Positions 1-8,526 of a stretch of 64,000 nt of DNA are shown piece after piece. The translations under genes were made by a program, and so were the position numbers. This DNA comes from Coprousia sp963931435 (GTDB lineage Bacteria > Actinomycetota > Coriobacteriia > Coriobacteriales > Coriobacteriaceae). The notes below the pieces were generated by a model, which saw nothing but the letters and a program-made list of their open reading frames with translations, was not told where the DNA came from and searched no databases. Position 1 is the first letter of the stretch. Each line of letters begins with the position of its first letter. Location of the stretch: contig OZ007012.1 in NCBI GenBank assembly GCA_963931435.1, positions 744,001 to 808,000 on the forward strand, given 5' to 3'.

Positions 1-2608
1 CAAGGGCTTCGCGGCCTACTTCCTGATCGTCGCCGAGTACGTGCGCTGGGCCAAGCAGAACGGCATCGGCGTGGGCCCCGGCCGCGGATCGGCTGCCGGC
101 GCGCTCGTCGCCTACGCCATGGACATCACCACCTTCGACCCGCTGTCGAACGGTCTCATGTTCGAGCGATTCCTCTCGCCCGAGCGTACCGAGATGCCCG
201 ATATCGACATGGACTTCGACGATGAGCGGCGCCTGGAGGTGGTGGAGCACGTCCGCCAGCTCTACGGCTCCGAGAAGGTCACGCACGTCATCACCTACTC
301 GACCATCAAGGCCAAGCAGGCCATCAACGACGCCGCGCGTGTGCTCGACTACCCCGTTTACGTTGGCCAGCGCCTCTCGAAGATGATCTCGAGCGATCCC
401 AAGGTCAAGCTCCGCCAGGTGCTCGAGCAGCAGCCGGGGCATGAGGAGAACTACAACCCCGACTTCGCCGAGGCCTACAAGACCGATGACGACGCGCGCC
501 GCATCATCGACGCCGCCCTCTCCATCGAGGGGCTCACGCGCGGCGAGGGCGTGCACGCCTGCGCCGTCCTCATCTGTCGCGACCCGGTCAACGAGCACGT
601 GCCCACCAAGCTCGACACCAAGGGCGGCGTGGAGATCACCCAGTACGAAGGCCACACGGTCGCGGACATGGGCCTGCTCAAGATGGACTTCCTGGGCCTG
701 CGCACGCTCACGGTCATCTCCAAGGCCAAGGCCAACATCAAGGCGAACTTCGGCATCGACATCGACGTGGATGCGATTCCCTTCGACGATCCGGAGATCT
801 TCAAGCTGATGCAGACGGGCCACACCGCGGGCGTCTTCCAGATCGAGTCCGCCGGCATGACGGCCACGATCAAGAACATGAAGCCCACCGAGTACAAGCA
901 CGTGGTCGCTCTGATCGCCCTCTACCGCCCGGGCCCCCTGGGCGCCGGCATGGTGACGAGCTACATCAACCGCATGAACGGCAAGGAGCCCGCCGTCTCC
1001 TACGACCCGCGCCTCGACGACATCCTCGGCGAGACCTACGGCACCATGGTCTACCAGGAGCAGGTCATGAACATCTCGGTCGAGATGTGCGGCTTCTCCA
1101 AGGGCGAGTCGGACAGCCGCATCCGCAAGCCCGTGGCCAAGAAGAAGATCAAGATGCTCACCGAGCAGGTCTTCCCCTGGGAGGACGGGCACGAGGAGAC
1201 CATCTACGACCACTGGATGAACGGCGCCGAGCGCAACGGCTACAAGCGCGAGACCGCCCAGCGCATCTGGGACGACGTGCTCGAGTTCGCCTCCTACGCC
1301 TTCAACAAGTCGCACTCCGCCGGCTACGCCATCCTGGTCATGCAGACGGCGTGGTTGAAGGCCCACTACCCCAACGAGTACATGGCGGCCGTGCTCACCT
1401 CCTACACGGGCAAGACCGACAAGATCGTCCACTACGTCTCCGCGTGCCGCCATGACGGCATCTCCGTGCTCCCGCCGGATGTCAACGAGTCGGGCCGCGA
1501 GTTCACGGCCGTCTCCGAGGGCATCCGCTTCGGTCTCGCGGGCATCCGCGGCGTGGGCGAGGGCGTGGCCGACGCGATCATCGCCGAGCGCGAGAAGAAC
1601 GGTCCGTTCAAGAACCTCCACGACTTCGTGGACCGCGTGGATTCCAGCCAGGCGAACCGCCGCGTGGTCGAGGCGCTCATCAAGGCAGGGGCCTTCGATG
1701 CCACCGGCTACCCGCGCCGCCAGCTCATGAGCTTCATTGACAAGGAGAACCCCGAGAACATCATCGACGCCGCCGCGCGCCGCCAGAAGGACCGTGCGAG
1801 CGGACAGACCTCGTTCTTCGACCTGTTCGGCGACGTGGAGGGCTCCGGGTTCGAGGTCGAGATCCCCGAGCCGGACGGCCAGGAGTGGGACCGCCACATG
1901 AAGCTCTCCGCCGAGCGCGACGTGCTGGGCATCTACGTCTCCGACCACCCGCTGCGCCCCTACGAGTTCGCGCTTGCCAAGGCCCGCGAGTTCACGCTCG
2001 CGCAGATCGACACAGGCGTCGAGGTCGCGGCGCCGGGCGGGGAGGGGACGGTGAATCGTCCCATCGCCGAGGGCAAGCCCTATTGGTTCGCCGGCATGGT
2101 GGCCGAGGTCTCCAAGCGCGTGACCAAGAAGGGCGACCCCATGGCCATCGTGCGCCTGGAGGACATGGAGGGCGAGGCGACCGTCGTCATCTTCCCCAAG
2201 GCCTACAAGGAGTGCGAGAACCTGCTCTACGGCGAGGTCGACCCCGAGACGGGCGCGGTGCTCTCAGACGCGTTCATCCGCGTGCGCGGCAAGCTGGAGC
2301 GCTCCGATCGCGGCGACCAGATCATCGCGCAGGAGGTGCTGCCGCTCGAGCTCAATGAGGAGAACAACCGCCCGCGCACCTTCGAGGTCATGGTGCCCAG
2401 CTCGCGGTTCAGCCAGGGCAACATGGCGCGCTTGGCGACGCTCTTCACCACCAACCCCGGCGGGGACCGCGTGGAGCTGTTCATCGAGCAGGGCGACGGC
2501 CAGACCATGCGCGCCGAGATCCCGGCGCGCGTGAACGCCCGCTCCATCCCGCTCATCGCCGAGGCGAAGGCCATCGTGGGCAACAAGGGGCGCGTGACGG
2601 TGATCTAG
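1..2608 (+). CDS. dnaE: DNA polymerase III alpha subunit, 3' part (5' end outside window)
   Basis: Replicative polymerase catalytic subunit. The reading frame is already open at base 2 (the codons before the first Met read KGFAAYFLIVAEY), so the gene starts before the window; about 868 residues remain. Visible are the DnaE signature GVGPGRGSAAGALVAYA, the catalytic pair in PDIDMDFDDERR, the third acidic residue in KMDFLGLRTL, the helix-hairpin-helix-like stretch around FGLAGIRGVGEG, and a C-terminal OB-fold region (WFAGMVAEVSKRVTKKGDPM). The PHP domain and N-terminal palm are cut off. No frame damage is seen. The stop is followed by a strong hairpin at 2619-2650. The family call is secure; DnaE rather than PolC follows from the domain order and motif spelling. 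Confidence 0.97.
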   Translation, partial: KGFAAYFLIVAEYVRWAKQNGIGVGPGRGSAAGALVAYAMDITTFDPLSNGLMFERFLSPERTEMPDIDMDFDDERRLEVVEHVRQLYGSEKVTHVITYSTIKAKQAINDAARVLDYPVYVGQRLSKMISSDPKVKLRQVLEQQPGHEENYNPDFAEAYKTDDDARRIIDAALSIEGLTRGEGVHACAVLICRDPVNEHVPTKLDTKGGVEITQYEGHTVADMGLLKMDFLGLRTLTVISKAKANIKANFGIDIDVDAIPFDDPEIFKLMQTGHTAGVFQIESAGMTATIKNMKPTEYKHVVALIALYRPGPLGAGMVTSYINRMNGKEPAVSYDPRLDDILGETYGTMVYQEQVMNISVEMCGFSKGESDSRIRKPVAKKKIKMLTEQVFPWEDGHEETIYDHWMNGAERNGYKRETAQRIWDDVLEFASYAFNKSHSAGYAILVMQTAWLKAHYPNEYMAAVLTSYTGKTDKIVHYVSACRHDGISVLPPDVNESGREFTAVSEGIRFGLAGIRGVGEGVADAIIAEREKNGPFKNLHDFVDRVDSSQANRRVVEALIKAGAFDATGYPRRQLMSFIDKENPENIIDAAARRQKDRASGQTSFFDLFGDVEGSGFEVEIPEPDGQEWDRHMKLSAERDVLGIYVSDHPLRPYEFALAKAREFTLAQIDTGVEVAAPGGEGTVNRPIAEGKPYWFAGMVAEVSKRVTKKGDPMAIVRLEDMEGEATVVIFPKAYKECENLLYGEVDPETGAVLSDAFIRVRGKLERSDRGDQIIAQEVLPLELNEENNRPRTFEVMVPSSRFSQGNMARLATLFTTNPGGDRVELFIEQGDGQTMRAEIPARVNARSIPLIAEAKAIVGNKGRVTVI

Positions 2609-2618
2609 GGCGCCCCGC

Positions 2619-2650
2619 GGGCCCGCCCGCCCTCGCCGGCGGACGGGCCC
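2619..2650 (+). terminator. hairpin after dnaE
   Basis: GGGCCCGCCCGCC pairs with GGCGGACGGGCCC (12 of 13 pairs, 6-base loop) ten bases after the dnaE stop. There is no T-tract behind it, so it is terminator-like rather than a certain intrinsic terminator. Confidence 0.45.
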
Positions 2651-2725
2651 GACCACGTGGGCGGGCATAAGGCGCCGTTCGCCGATTGCCCGGGGGCGCA
2701 CGGGCTGGCGCTTCTCCCTGCGGGA

Positions 2726-2754
2726 GATAATTAGAAAAGTGGCTGTGTCAGCCA
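2726..2754 (+). promoter_or_regulatory. candidate pckA -10 box and operator-like dyad
   Basis: GATAAT at 2726-2731 is a good -10 box; no clear -35 is present. Nine bases further a perfect dyad TGGCTGtgtCAGCCA (2740-2754) covers the expected transcript start and the leader, ahead of the pckA ribosome site GAGGAGC. Location suggests a repressor site or a leader hairpin; the factor is unknown. Confidence 0.4.
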
Positions 2755-2785
2755 TGGTATCCGCAGGAACACCGAGGAGCAGCTT

Positions 2786-4393
2786 ATGACCGAACCCATG
2801 ATTGAATCGATACTGATGAACCTGGGGATCGAGTGCGACATGGATCGCGTCCATGTCGACTGGAGCCCTGCGAAGCTCATCGAGCACGCCGTCTCGCACC
2901 ACGAGGCCTATCTCACCTCCACCGGCTCGCTCTCGGTGAGCACCGGCGCGTTCACCGGGCGTTCCCCGGAGTACCGCTACCTGGTCGATGCCGGAGAGGC
3001 CGACAAGAACATCAACTGGAACAGCAAGACCAACAAGCCCATCGACGAGGCGACCTACAAGCTCGTCCGCAAGAACGTGGCGCGCTACATGTCCCAGCGC
3101 CGTCACCTGTTCGTGGTGCGCGGCTACGCCGGCGCCGACCGCAAGTACGCGCGCAAGGTCATGATCGTGTGCGAGCGCGCCCATCAGGCGCTGTTCATCC
3201 GCCAGATGCTCGTGCGCCCCACCGCCGACGAGCTCGAGCAGTTCGGCCGTCCGGACATCGCGGTCTACGCGGCGCCCACCTACGTGTGCTCGCGCGACCG
3301 CGACGGCCTGGAGCCCGCCGCCGTCATCCTCGACATGAACCACAAGAAGATCGTCGTGGCCGGCACCGGGTACTGCGGTGAGATCAAGAAGGCCATCTTC
3401 ACGATGATGAACTACCTGCTGCCCATCGAGGACGGCGTGCTGCCGATGCACTGCTCGGCCAACGTCGACCCCAAGACGGGCAAGACGGCCATCCTGTTCG
3501 GGCTCTCGGGCACGGGCAAGACGACCCTCTCGGCCGATCCGGAGCGTCTGCTCATCGGCGACGACGAGCACGGGTGGAGCCCGCGCGGCATCTTCAACAT
3601 CGAGGGCGGCTGCTACGCCAAGACCATCGACCTCACGCGCGAGCGCGAGCCCGACATCTTCGACGCCATCCGCTTCGGCAGCGTCTCGGAGAACGTGAAG
3701 CTCGATCGCCGCACGCGCGCCGCCATCTACTCGGACAGCTCCATCACCGAGAACGGCCGCGCCGCCTACCCGATCGAGCACATCGAGCGCGTCGTCGAGT
3801 CCGGTGTGGGCCAGAGCCCGAGCGTGGTGCTCTTCCTCACGGCCGACGCCTACGGCGTGCTCCCGCCGATCTCCAAGCTCTCGCGCGAGGAGGCCATGTT
3901 CCACTTCCTCACCGGCTACACCGCCAAGGTTGCCGGTACCGAGGTGGGCATCGTGGAGCCCACGCCGACGTTCTCGGCGCTGTTCGGCGAGCCCTTCATG
4001 CCGCTCGACCACATGGTCTACGCCTACCTGCTGGGCGAGAAGATTTCGCGCCACAACACCCGCGTCTACCTGGTGAACACCGGCTGGACCGGCGGTCCGT
4101 ACGGCATCGGCCACCGCATCGCGCTCTCGCACACCCGCGCGCTCGTGCGCGCCGCCATGGACGGCTCGATCGACGATGCGGGCTACCGTCACGACGAGAC
4201 CTTCGGCGTCGAGGTGCCGCGCGAGTGCCTGGGCGTGCCCACGCAGCTGCTCAACCCGCGCGACACGTGGGAGGATCCGGAGGAGTACGACAAGGCCGCC
4301 AAGAAGCTCGCGGCACTCTTCCAGGAGAATTTCGAGAAGCGCTATCCTGGCGTCTCCCTCGAGGATCTTGCGCGCCCGCGCGACGACCAGTAG
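2786..4393 (+). CDS. pckA: phosphoenolpyruvate carboxykinase (ATP)
   Basis: Cytoplasmic enzyme interconverting oxaloacetate + ATP and PEP + CO2 + ADP; in fermenting anaerobes it often runs toward oxaloacetate, conserving ATP. The 535-residue length fits the ATP-dependent family. Seen: the kinase P-loop GLSGTGKTTLS (about residues 239-249), the second acidic motif LIGDDEHGW, the substrate-site RSPEYR near residue 59, and the adenine-binding tail GYTAKVAGTE. Start ATG has GAGGAGC eight bases upstream. Its product or substrate oxaloacetate is also the substrate of the convergent decarboxylase operon at 4.7-8.2 kb. A dyad lies in the leader and hairpins follow the stop. Confidence 0.97.
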   Translation: MTEPMIESILMNLGIECDMDRVHVDWSPAKLIEHAVSHHEAYLTSTGSLSVSTGAFTGRSPEYRYLVDAGEADKNINWNSKTNKPIDEATYKLVRKNVARYMSQRRHLFVVRGYAGADRKYARKVMIVCERAHQALFIRQMLVRPTADELEQFGRPDIAVYAAPTYVCSRDRDGLEPAAVILDMNHKKIVVAGTGYCGEIKKAIFTMMNYLLPIEDGVLPMHCSANVDPKTGKTAILFGLSGTGKTTLSADPERLLIGDDEHGWSPRGIFNIEGGCYAKTIDLTREREPDIFDAIRFGSVSENVKLDRRTRAAIYSDSSITENGRAAYPIEHIERVVESGVGQSPSVVLFLTADAYGVLPPISKLSREEAMFHFLTGYTAKVAGTEVGIVEPTPTFSALFGEPFMPLDHMVYAYLLGEKISRHNTRVYLVNTGWTGGPYGIGHRIALSHTRALVRAAMDGSIDDAGYRHDETFGVEVPRECLGVPTQLLNPRDTWEDPEEYDKAAKKLAALFQENFEKRYPGVSLEDLARPRDDQ

Positions 4394-4411
4394 CCGGGAG
4401 CTTTCTATATA

Positions 4412-4454
4412 GCTACCGCCCCCGTGTTTCCCGCGCAGGGATGAAGGCGGTAGC
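4412..4454. repeat. inverted repeat after pckA
   Basis: GCTACCGCC (4412-4420) and GGCGGTAGC (4446-4454) are perfect 9-base complements around a 25-base loop, directly after pckA. No T-tract. Possibly a 3' UTR stabilising structure. Confidence 0.4.
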
Positions 4455-4480
4455 CGTCCAGAAGCATCGGGAAGAATACA

Positions 4481-4508
4481 GGGCGGAGGTCCGATCGGGC
4501 CTCCGCCC
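4481..4508 (+). terminator. hairpin terminator candidate for pckA
   Basis: GGGCGGAGG (4481-4489) pairs perfectly with CCTCCGCCC (4500-4508), 10-base loop, followed by TGGTT. Weak T-tract, but position and stem strength fit termination of the pckA transcript. Confidence 0.5.
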
Positions 4509-4573
4509 TGGTTCGTAGAGGCCGGACCATTCGAGGCCTCGTCTCGTAACTCCTCAAGGCCACGAACGAGAAA

Positions 4574-4652
4574 GGGCTCCCGGTGGCTCCGGCTGAAACA
4601 ATCCGCAGCCGCGAAGCGGCGAGGACGTTTCAGCCGGAGCCACCGGGAGCCC
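4574..4652. terminator. very long perfect inverted repeat, probable bidirectional terminator
   Basis: A 26-base arm (4574-4599, beginning GGGCTCCCGG) is matched perfectly by 4627-4652. The 27-base loop itself holds GCCGCgaaGCGGC (4608-4620). Read on the minus strand the outer stem is followed by TTTCTCG, so it can end the oxaloacetate decarboxylase transcript whose last stop codon is at 4686. A perfect 26-base stem is far longer than a normal terminator. Confidence 0.6.
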
Positions 4653-4685
4653 GATCTGGCAGATCTGGCACGCTGGCGACGGGTC

Positions 4686-6080
4686 TCAGTGCACCTCGAT
4701 CGAGACCTCGACCTCCTGCACGGGCACGTCGTAGAACGGATCCTCGCGCCGGCCCAGGAAGTCGCGGGCCTGGTCGGGGAACAGGGCGTAGGAGAGCACG
4801 TCCTCCTCGGAGCGCGCGTAGCGGGCGATCTCCTTTCTGAGCTCGCCGAGCTGCGGCAGGATGAGGTCGGCGGGGCGGCAGGTGATGGGCTCCTCGTCGC
4901 CGATGATCATCTTGCGGATCTTGGAGGAGATCTTCACGGGTGGACGGCCGTACATGCCGCGCACGTAGTCCTTGATCTCGTTGGGAACCACCTTGTAGCG
5001 CTCGCCGGAGAGGACGTTCATCAGGGCCTGCGTGCCCACCATCTGCGAGAGCGGCGTCACGAGCGGCGGATAGCCCAGGTCGGCGCGGACGCGCGGCACC
5101 TCGGCGAGCACCTCGTTGTAGCGGTCGGACGCGCCGAGGTCCTCGAGGTTGCTGATGAGGTTGGAGAGCATGCCGCCCGGCACCTTGTACAGCAGGGCCT
5201 TGGGCTCCACCTCGAGCACCTTGGGGTTGAGCCCCCCGTCGGCCACGAAGCGGTCGCGCACGGCGGCGAAATGCTCGGCGATGCGGTCGAGCCGGTCCAC
5301 GTCCAGCCCCGTCTCGTAGCCCATGCCGTCGAGCGCGATCGCCATCGACTCGGTCGCCGGCTGCGAGGTCCCCTCCGCGAAGGGGGAGAGGCAGGTGTCG
5401 ATGATGTCGGCTCCGGCCTCGACGGCCCTGAGGTAGGTCATCTGGGCGATGCCGGCGGTGCCGTGCGTGTGCACCTGCACGGGCAGGCTGCAGTTCTGCT
5501 TGATCTCGCTCACCAGCTCGAAGGCGACGTCGGGGGTGAGCACGCCGGCCATGTCCTTGATGCAGATCGAATCGGCGCCGGCGCGCTCCATCTCGCCGGC
5601 GAGCGAGACGAAGTAGCGCACGGTGTGCACGTCGCTGGTGGTGTAGCAGATGGCCGCCTGGACCTCGCCGCCGGCATCCTTGGCCGCCTCGATCGAGGTC
5701 TTGAGATTGCGCGTGTCGTTGAGAGCGTCGAAGATGCGCAGCACGTCGATGCCGTTCTCGACGGATTTCTTGACGAAGGCGCGCACGATGTCGTCGGCGT
5801 AGTTGCGGTAGCCCAGCAGGTTCTGGCCGCGCAGGAGCATCTGCAGCTTGGTGTTCTTCACATGCGCGCGGATGATGCGCAGCCGCTCCCAGGGATCCTC
5901 GTCGAGGTAGCGCAGGCAGGCGTCGAACGTGGCGCCGCCCCACACCTCGAGCGCGGCGAAGCCGCAGGCGTCGAGGTCCTCCAGCACGGGCAGCATGTCG
6001 TCGATGGGCATGCGCGTGGCGATCTGGCTCTGCTGGCCGTCGCGCAGGATGGTCTCCATGAATCGGATGGTTTTCGCCAT
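4686..6080 (-). CDS. oadA: oxaloacetate decarboxylase alpha (carboxyltransferase) subunit
   Basis: Cytoplasmic subunit that moves the carboxyl group of oxaloacetate onto biotin. It starts MAKTIRFMETILRDGQQSQ, the hallmark of the OadA / pyruvate carboxylase carboxyltransferase barrel (RDGQQS with catalytic Asp, later DALND, the metal-site HTHGTAGI, and a C-terminal PYC/OADA conserved domain around PPVKISSKI). At 464 residues it has no C-terminal biotin domain; biotin is carried by the separate 135-residue protein of the same operon. ATG at 6080 is preferred over GTG at 6089 because AAAGGGG sits eight bases before it. Last gene of the minus-strand operon. Confidence 0.93.
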   Translation of the reverse strand: MAKTIRFMETILRDGQQSQIATRMPIDDMLPVLEDLDACGFAALEVWGGATFDACLRYLDEDPWERLRIIRAHVKNTKLQMLLRGQNLLGYRNYADDIVRAFVKKSVENGIDVLRIFDALNDTRNLKTSIEAAKDAGGEVQAAICYTTSDVHTVRYFVSLAGEMERAGADSICIKDMAGVLTPDVAFELVSEIKQNCSLPVQVHTHGTAGIAQMTYLRAVEAGADIIDTCLSPFAEGTSQPATESMAIALDGMGYETGLDVDRLDRIAEHFAAVRDRFVADGGLNPKVLEVEPKALLYKVPGGMLSNLISNLEDLGASDRYNEVLAEVPRVRADLGYPPLVTPLSQMVGTQALMNVLSGERYKVVPNEIKDYVRGMYGRPPVKISSKIRKMIIGDEEPITCRPADLILPQLGELRKEIARYARSEEDVLSYALFPDQARDFLGRREDPFYDVPVQEVEVSIEVH

Positions 6081-6120
6081 GGCTTGCACCCCTTTCAGGT
6101 CGGTTTCGCTGAGACGGGTA

Positions 6121-6246
6121 TCAGCCGCGGGGCGGGAAGAGCCGCGCGAGGCCCAGCGAGACGAGGTAGATGATGAGCATCACCAAAAAGATGCCGCCCC
6201 AGCCGATGCCGAGCAGCTCGAAGGCGATGATCAGGTCTTCGGACAT
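6121..6246 (-). CDS. oadG: small gamma subunit of sodium-pumping decarboxylase (OadG-like)
   Basis: A 41-residue protein too small for most gene finders: MSEDLIIAFELLGIGWGGIF is followed by a second half of the single membrane span and a basic end. OadG subunits have one N-terminal membrane helix that holds the alpha and beta subunits together; this one keeps the helix but has none of the usual cytoplasmic tail. AAGGGG lies seven bases before the ATG. It sits between beta (13 bases upstream) and alpha (40 bases downstream), the expected place. Call rests on position, size and membrane helix, so the family assignment is inference. Confidence 0.78.
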   Translation of the reverse strand: MSEDLIIAFELLGIGWGGIFLVMLIIYLVSLGLARLFPPRG

Positions 6247-6259
6247 GGGATACCCCTTT

Positions 6260-7387
6260 CTAGAGCAGCAGGCCGAGGACCAGGCCGCCGGCTACCACCG
6301 AGGCGATCTGGCCGGCCACGTTGGCGCCCGCCGCCTGCATGAGGATGAAGTTCTGCGGGTCCTCCTCGGTGGCGAGCTTCTGGATGACGCGCGAGCTCAT
6401 GGGGAAGGCCGAGATGCCCGCGGCGCCTACCATCGGGTTGATCTTCTCCTTGCGGAAGATGTTCAGGAGCTTGGCGAACATCACGCCGCCCACGGTGTCC
6501 ATCACGAAGCCCACCAGCCCGAGCGCCATGATGATGAGCGTGTCGAGCTGCAGGAACTCACTGGCCTGCATACGTACCGAGACGCACAGGCCCAGAAGGA
6601 TGGAGATGAGGTTCACGAGCTCGTTCTGGGCGGACATCGACAGGTTGTTGAGCACGCCGCACTCGCGCAGCAGGTTGCCGAACATGAGGAAGCCCACGAG
6701 CGGCAGCGACGCCGGCGCGATGAGGCCCGCGATGATGCAGACGATGATGGGGAAGAGGATCTTGGCCGTCTGCGACACCGCACCGGGCTTGTAGGTCATG
6801 CGGATGCGGCGCTCCTTCTTGCTCGTCACGGCCTTGATGGCAATGGGCTGGATGATGGGCACGAGCGCCATGTAGGAGTAGGCCGCCACCATGATGGCGC
6901 CCATGTAGGTCGAATCCAGGCGCTGGGACACGAAGATCGAGGTGGGGCCGTCCGCCGCGGCAATGATGCCGGCGCTCGCGGCGTCGGCGATGTCGAAGCC
7001 CAGAAGCGTCGCCACGATGATGACGAAGAAGATGCCGAACTGCGCCGCCGCGCCGAACAGCAGCAGGAACGGGTTGGAGAGCAGGGGTCCGAAATCGATC
7101 ATGGCGCCGATGCCGATGAACAGCAGCAGCGGGAAGAGCTCGGTCTCGATGCCCATGTTGAACAGGATGGTGAAGGGCCCCGACTCGCCGATGACGCCCG
7201 ATTCGGGGATGTTCACCAGGATGGTGCCCAGGCCCATGGGCACCAGCAGCGTGGGCTCGTAGCCCTTCTTGATGCCCAGGTACATGAGGACGGCGCCGAT
7301 GATGATCATCACGATGCGCGCGGGCTCGGCGCCGAGTCCCAGCACGCCTGCGGTGAGCACGTCAACCGCTTGAGTTATCACGTCCAA
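6260..7387 (-). CDS. oadB: sodium ion-translocating decarboxylase, beta subunit
   Basis: Integral membrane subunit (375 residues, about nine to eleven helices) that decarboxylates carboxybiotin and exports Na+. Family motifs are clear: LLLFIGIGAMIDFGP, the conserved region IIAAADGPTSIFVSQRL with its Asp in a membrane segment, and the C-terminal GAAGISAFPMSSRVIQK. Starts at TTG (7387), because AAGGGGAAGG lies eight bases upstream and no ATG fits; a GTG two codons later is the alternative. Sits between the biotin carrier and the small gamma gene. Confidence 0.95.
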   Translation of the reverse strand: MDVITQAVDVLTAGVLGLGAEPARIVMIIIGAVLMYLGIKKGYEPTLLVPMGLGTILVNIPESGVIGESGPFTILFNMGIETELFPLLLFIGIGAMIDFGPLLSNPFLLLFGAAAQFGIFFVIIVATLLGFDIADAASAGIIAAADGPTSIFVSQRLDSTYMGAIMVAAYSYMALVPIIQPIAIKAVTSKKERRIRMTYKPGAVSQTAKILFPIIVCIIAGLIAPASLPLVGFLMFGNLLRECGVLNNLSMSAQNELVNLISILLGLCVSVRMQASEFLQLDTLIIMALGLVGFVMDTVGGVMFAKLLNIFRKEKINPMVGAAGISAFPMSSRVIQKLATEEDPQNFILMQAAGANVAGQIASVVAGGLVLGLLL

Positions 7388-7431
7388 AGGTCAATCCTTC
7401 CCCTTGTCGGCCGGTTTCGCGCGAAGGGCGC

Positions 7432-7839
7432 CTACGCGATCGAGAAGAGCGCGTCGCCCGGGTTCACCATGTCGCCCTTGGCGACGTTGATCGAGGCGAT
7501 GACGCCGTCGCACTCGGCGACGATCTCGTTCTCCATCTTCATGGCCTCGAGGACCATGACGCGCTGGTTGGCGGTGACGGCGTCGCCCACGCCGACGCTG
7601 ATGTCGATGATCTTGCCGGGCATGGGCGCCGCCTGCTCGTGCGCGCCGGCGGGTGTCTGGGCGGGGGCCGGCGCGGAGGCGGCCGGCGCCGGGGCCGGGG
7701 TGGGGGCAGGTGCAGGAGCCGGAGCGACGACGGGGGCGGGGGCCGCGGCATCCGCGGGCGTCGGCACGGGGGCGCCGACCTCCTCCATCTCCACGAGGTA
7801 CTGGGTGCCGTCGATCGAGATCTTGAACTTACGCAGCAT
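7432..7839 (-). CDS. biotin carboxyl carrier protein of the decarboxylase
   Basis: 135 residues. An N-terminal segment (1-22) is joined by a flexible Ala/Pro linker (about 23-70, nearly pure A, P, T, V) to a lipoyl/biotinyl domain (about 72-135) with the biotinylation motif EAMKMENE. The domain swings CO2 between the alpha and beta subunits, which explains why the alpha subunit here ends without its own biotin domain. Its ATG overlaps the stop of the upstream accessory gene by 11 bases, indicating translational coupling. Confidence 0.93.
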   Translation of the reverse strand: MLRKFKISIDGTQYLVEMEEVGAPVPTPADAAAPAPVVAPAPAPAPTPAPAPAASAPAPAQTPAGAHEQAAPMPGKIIDISVGVGDAVTANQRVMVLEAMKMENEIVAECDGVIASINVAKGDMVNPGDALFSIA

Positions 7840-8218
7840 GGGGTTCCTCCAAAGCTTTCTTCCGGTAGATCTTCTTCACGGTGAAGGAGCTCTTCTCAAG
7901 AGCTCCCGCCCCGATGGCGCAGGCGATGGCCGCCACGCGTCGGTACTCGGGGTTGGCCAAGGCGATGCTGCGCACCGCGACTTTGCTCTCGGGGTGGTCG
8001 CCCGCCGCTATGGCCGCCGCGATGACGCAGGCCATCCGGTGCTCGGCGGGGTCGACGGGGAGGTAGGCGGGGAGCTCCTCCCACTCGCGCGCAGGGCAGC
8101 CCGGCGCGATCTCGGGCTCCCGGGGCGCCGCCGCGTGGTGCGCGGGCGGTTCCGGGTGCGCGGGACGCGGAGCGGTCAGATGCCGCAGGCGGTCGCGCAG
8201 CCATGAGCGAAGGCCCAT
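7829..8218 (-). CDS. accessory protein of the decarboxylase operon (MmdE/OadG-tail-like)
   Basis: First gene of the operon, 129 residues, no membrane segment. After a Pro/Ala/His-rich stretch (15-55) it has two similar modules: MACVIAAAIAAG...VAVRSIAL (about 75-105) and VAAIACAIGAG...FTVKKIYR (about 108-125). This AxIAAAIAA ... VRSIRR-like pattern is typical of cytoplasmic tails of decarboxylase gamma/delta/epsilon subunits (MmdD/MmdE, OadG), so it may supply the tail missing from the 41-residue gamma subunit. ATG at 8218 is chosen for AAAGGATGG just upstream; longer frames run through the promoter. Function is inference. Confidence 0.7.
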   Translation of the reverse strand: MGLRSWLRDRLRHLTAPRPAHPEPPAHHAAAPREPEIAPGCPAREWEELPAYLPVDPAEHRMACVIAAAIAAGDHPESKVAVRSIALANPEYRRVAAIACAIGAGALEKSSFTVKKIYRKKALEEPHAA

Positions 8219-8288
8219 CTTGCCATCCTTTCTCATACGAGGCGTCGTTGTCAGAAAAGCGCTCGGCCCTGCGGCCAAACTAGGCGGT

Positions 8289-8316
8289 ATTGTACGTTGC
8301 GCCCCCGGCCTGTGAA
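8289..8316 (-). promoter_or_regulatory. promoter of the oxaloacetate decarboxylase operon
   Basis: On the minus strand TTCACA (8316-8311) and TACAAT (8294-8289) are spaced by 16 bases, giving a roughly 65-base leader before the ATG at 8218. The rest of the 308-base gap 8219-8526 also holds CATAAT (8469-8474), a possible -10 for the superoxide reductase gene on the other strand; nothing else is seen there. Confidence 0.55.
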
Positions 8317-8526
8317 GGGGGATATCGGGGGGCGGCGCGTATCGCGCTACGACCGGTCTACCAGCGCCGTCCGAGCGCCGCGGCAGCCGCCGGCATCGCG
8401 CGCAGCCGCTTGCGTGTGCAAGGCGTGGTGGCTCCCGCCCGGGCGCATCGCCTCCGGCGTCTCTGGGCATAATGCCATCGTACGATCAAGCCACATACGT
8501 CTCGGACGAGATTTGGAGGAGATACC

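Noticed and set aside
2264..4192. 642-codon open frame on the minus strand across dnaE and pckA
   Set aside because: It is antisense to two certain genes; at this G+C the complementary frame stays open by codon bias. Composition (very high Arg/Gly/His/Val) is not protein-like. The same holds for long opposite-strand frames over oadA, oadB, metRS-like, nadE-like, thiC and polA.
7639..7884. Plus-strand frame over the biotin carrier linker
   Set aside because: It is the complement of the Ala/Pro linker and gives a Gly/Arg repeat with no start signal.
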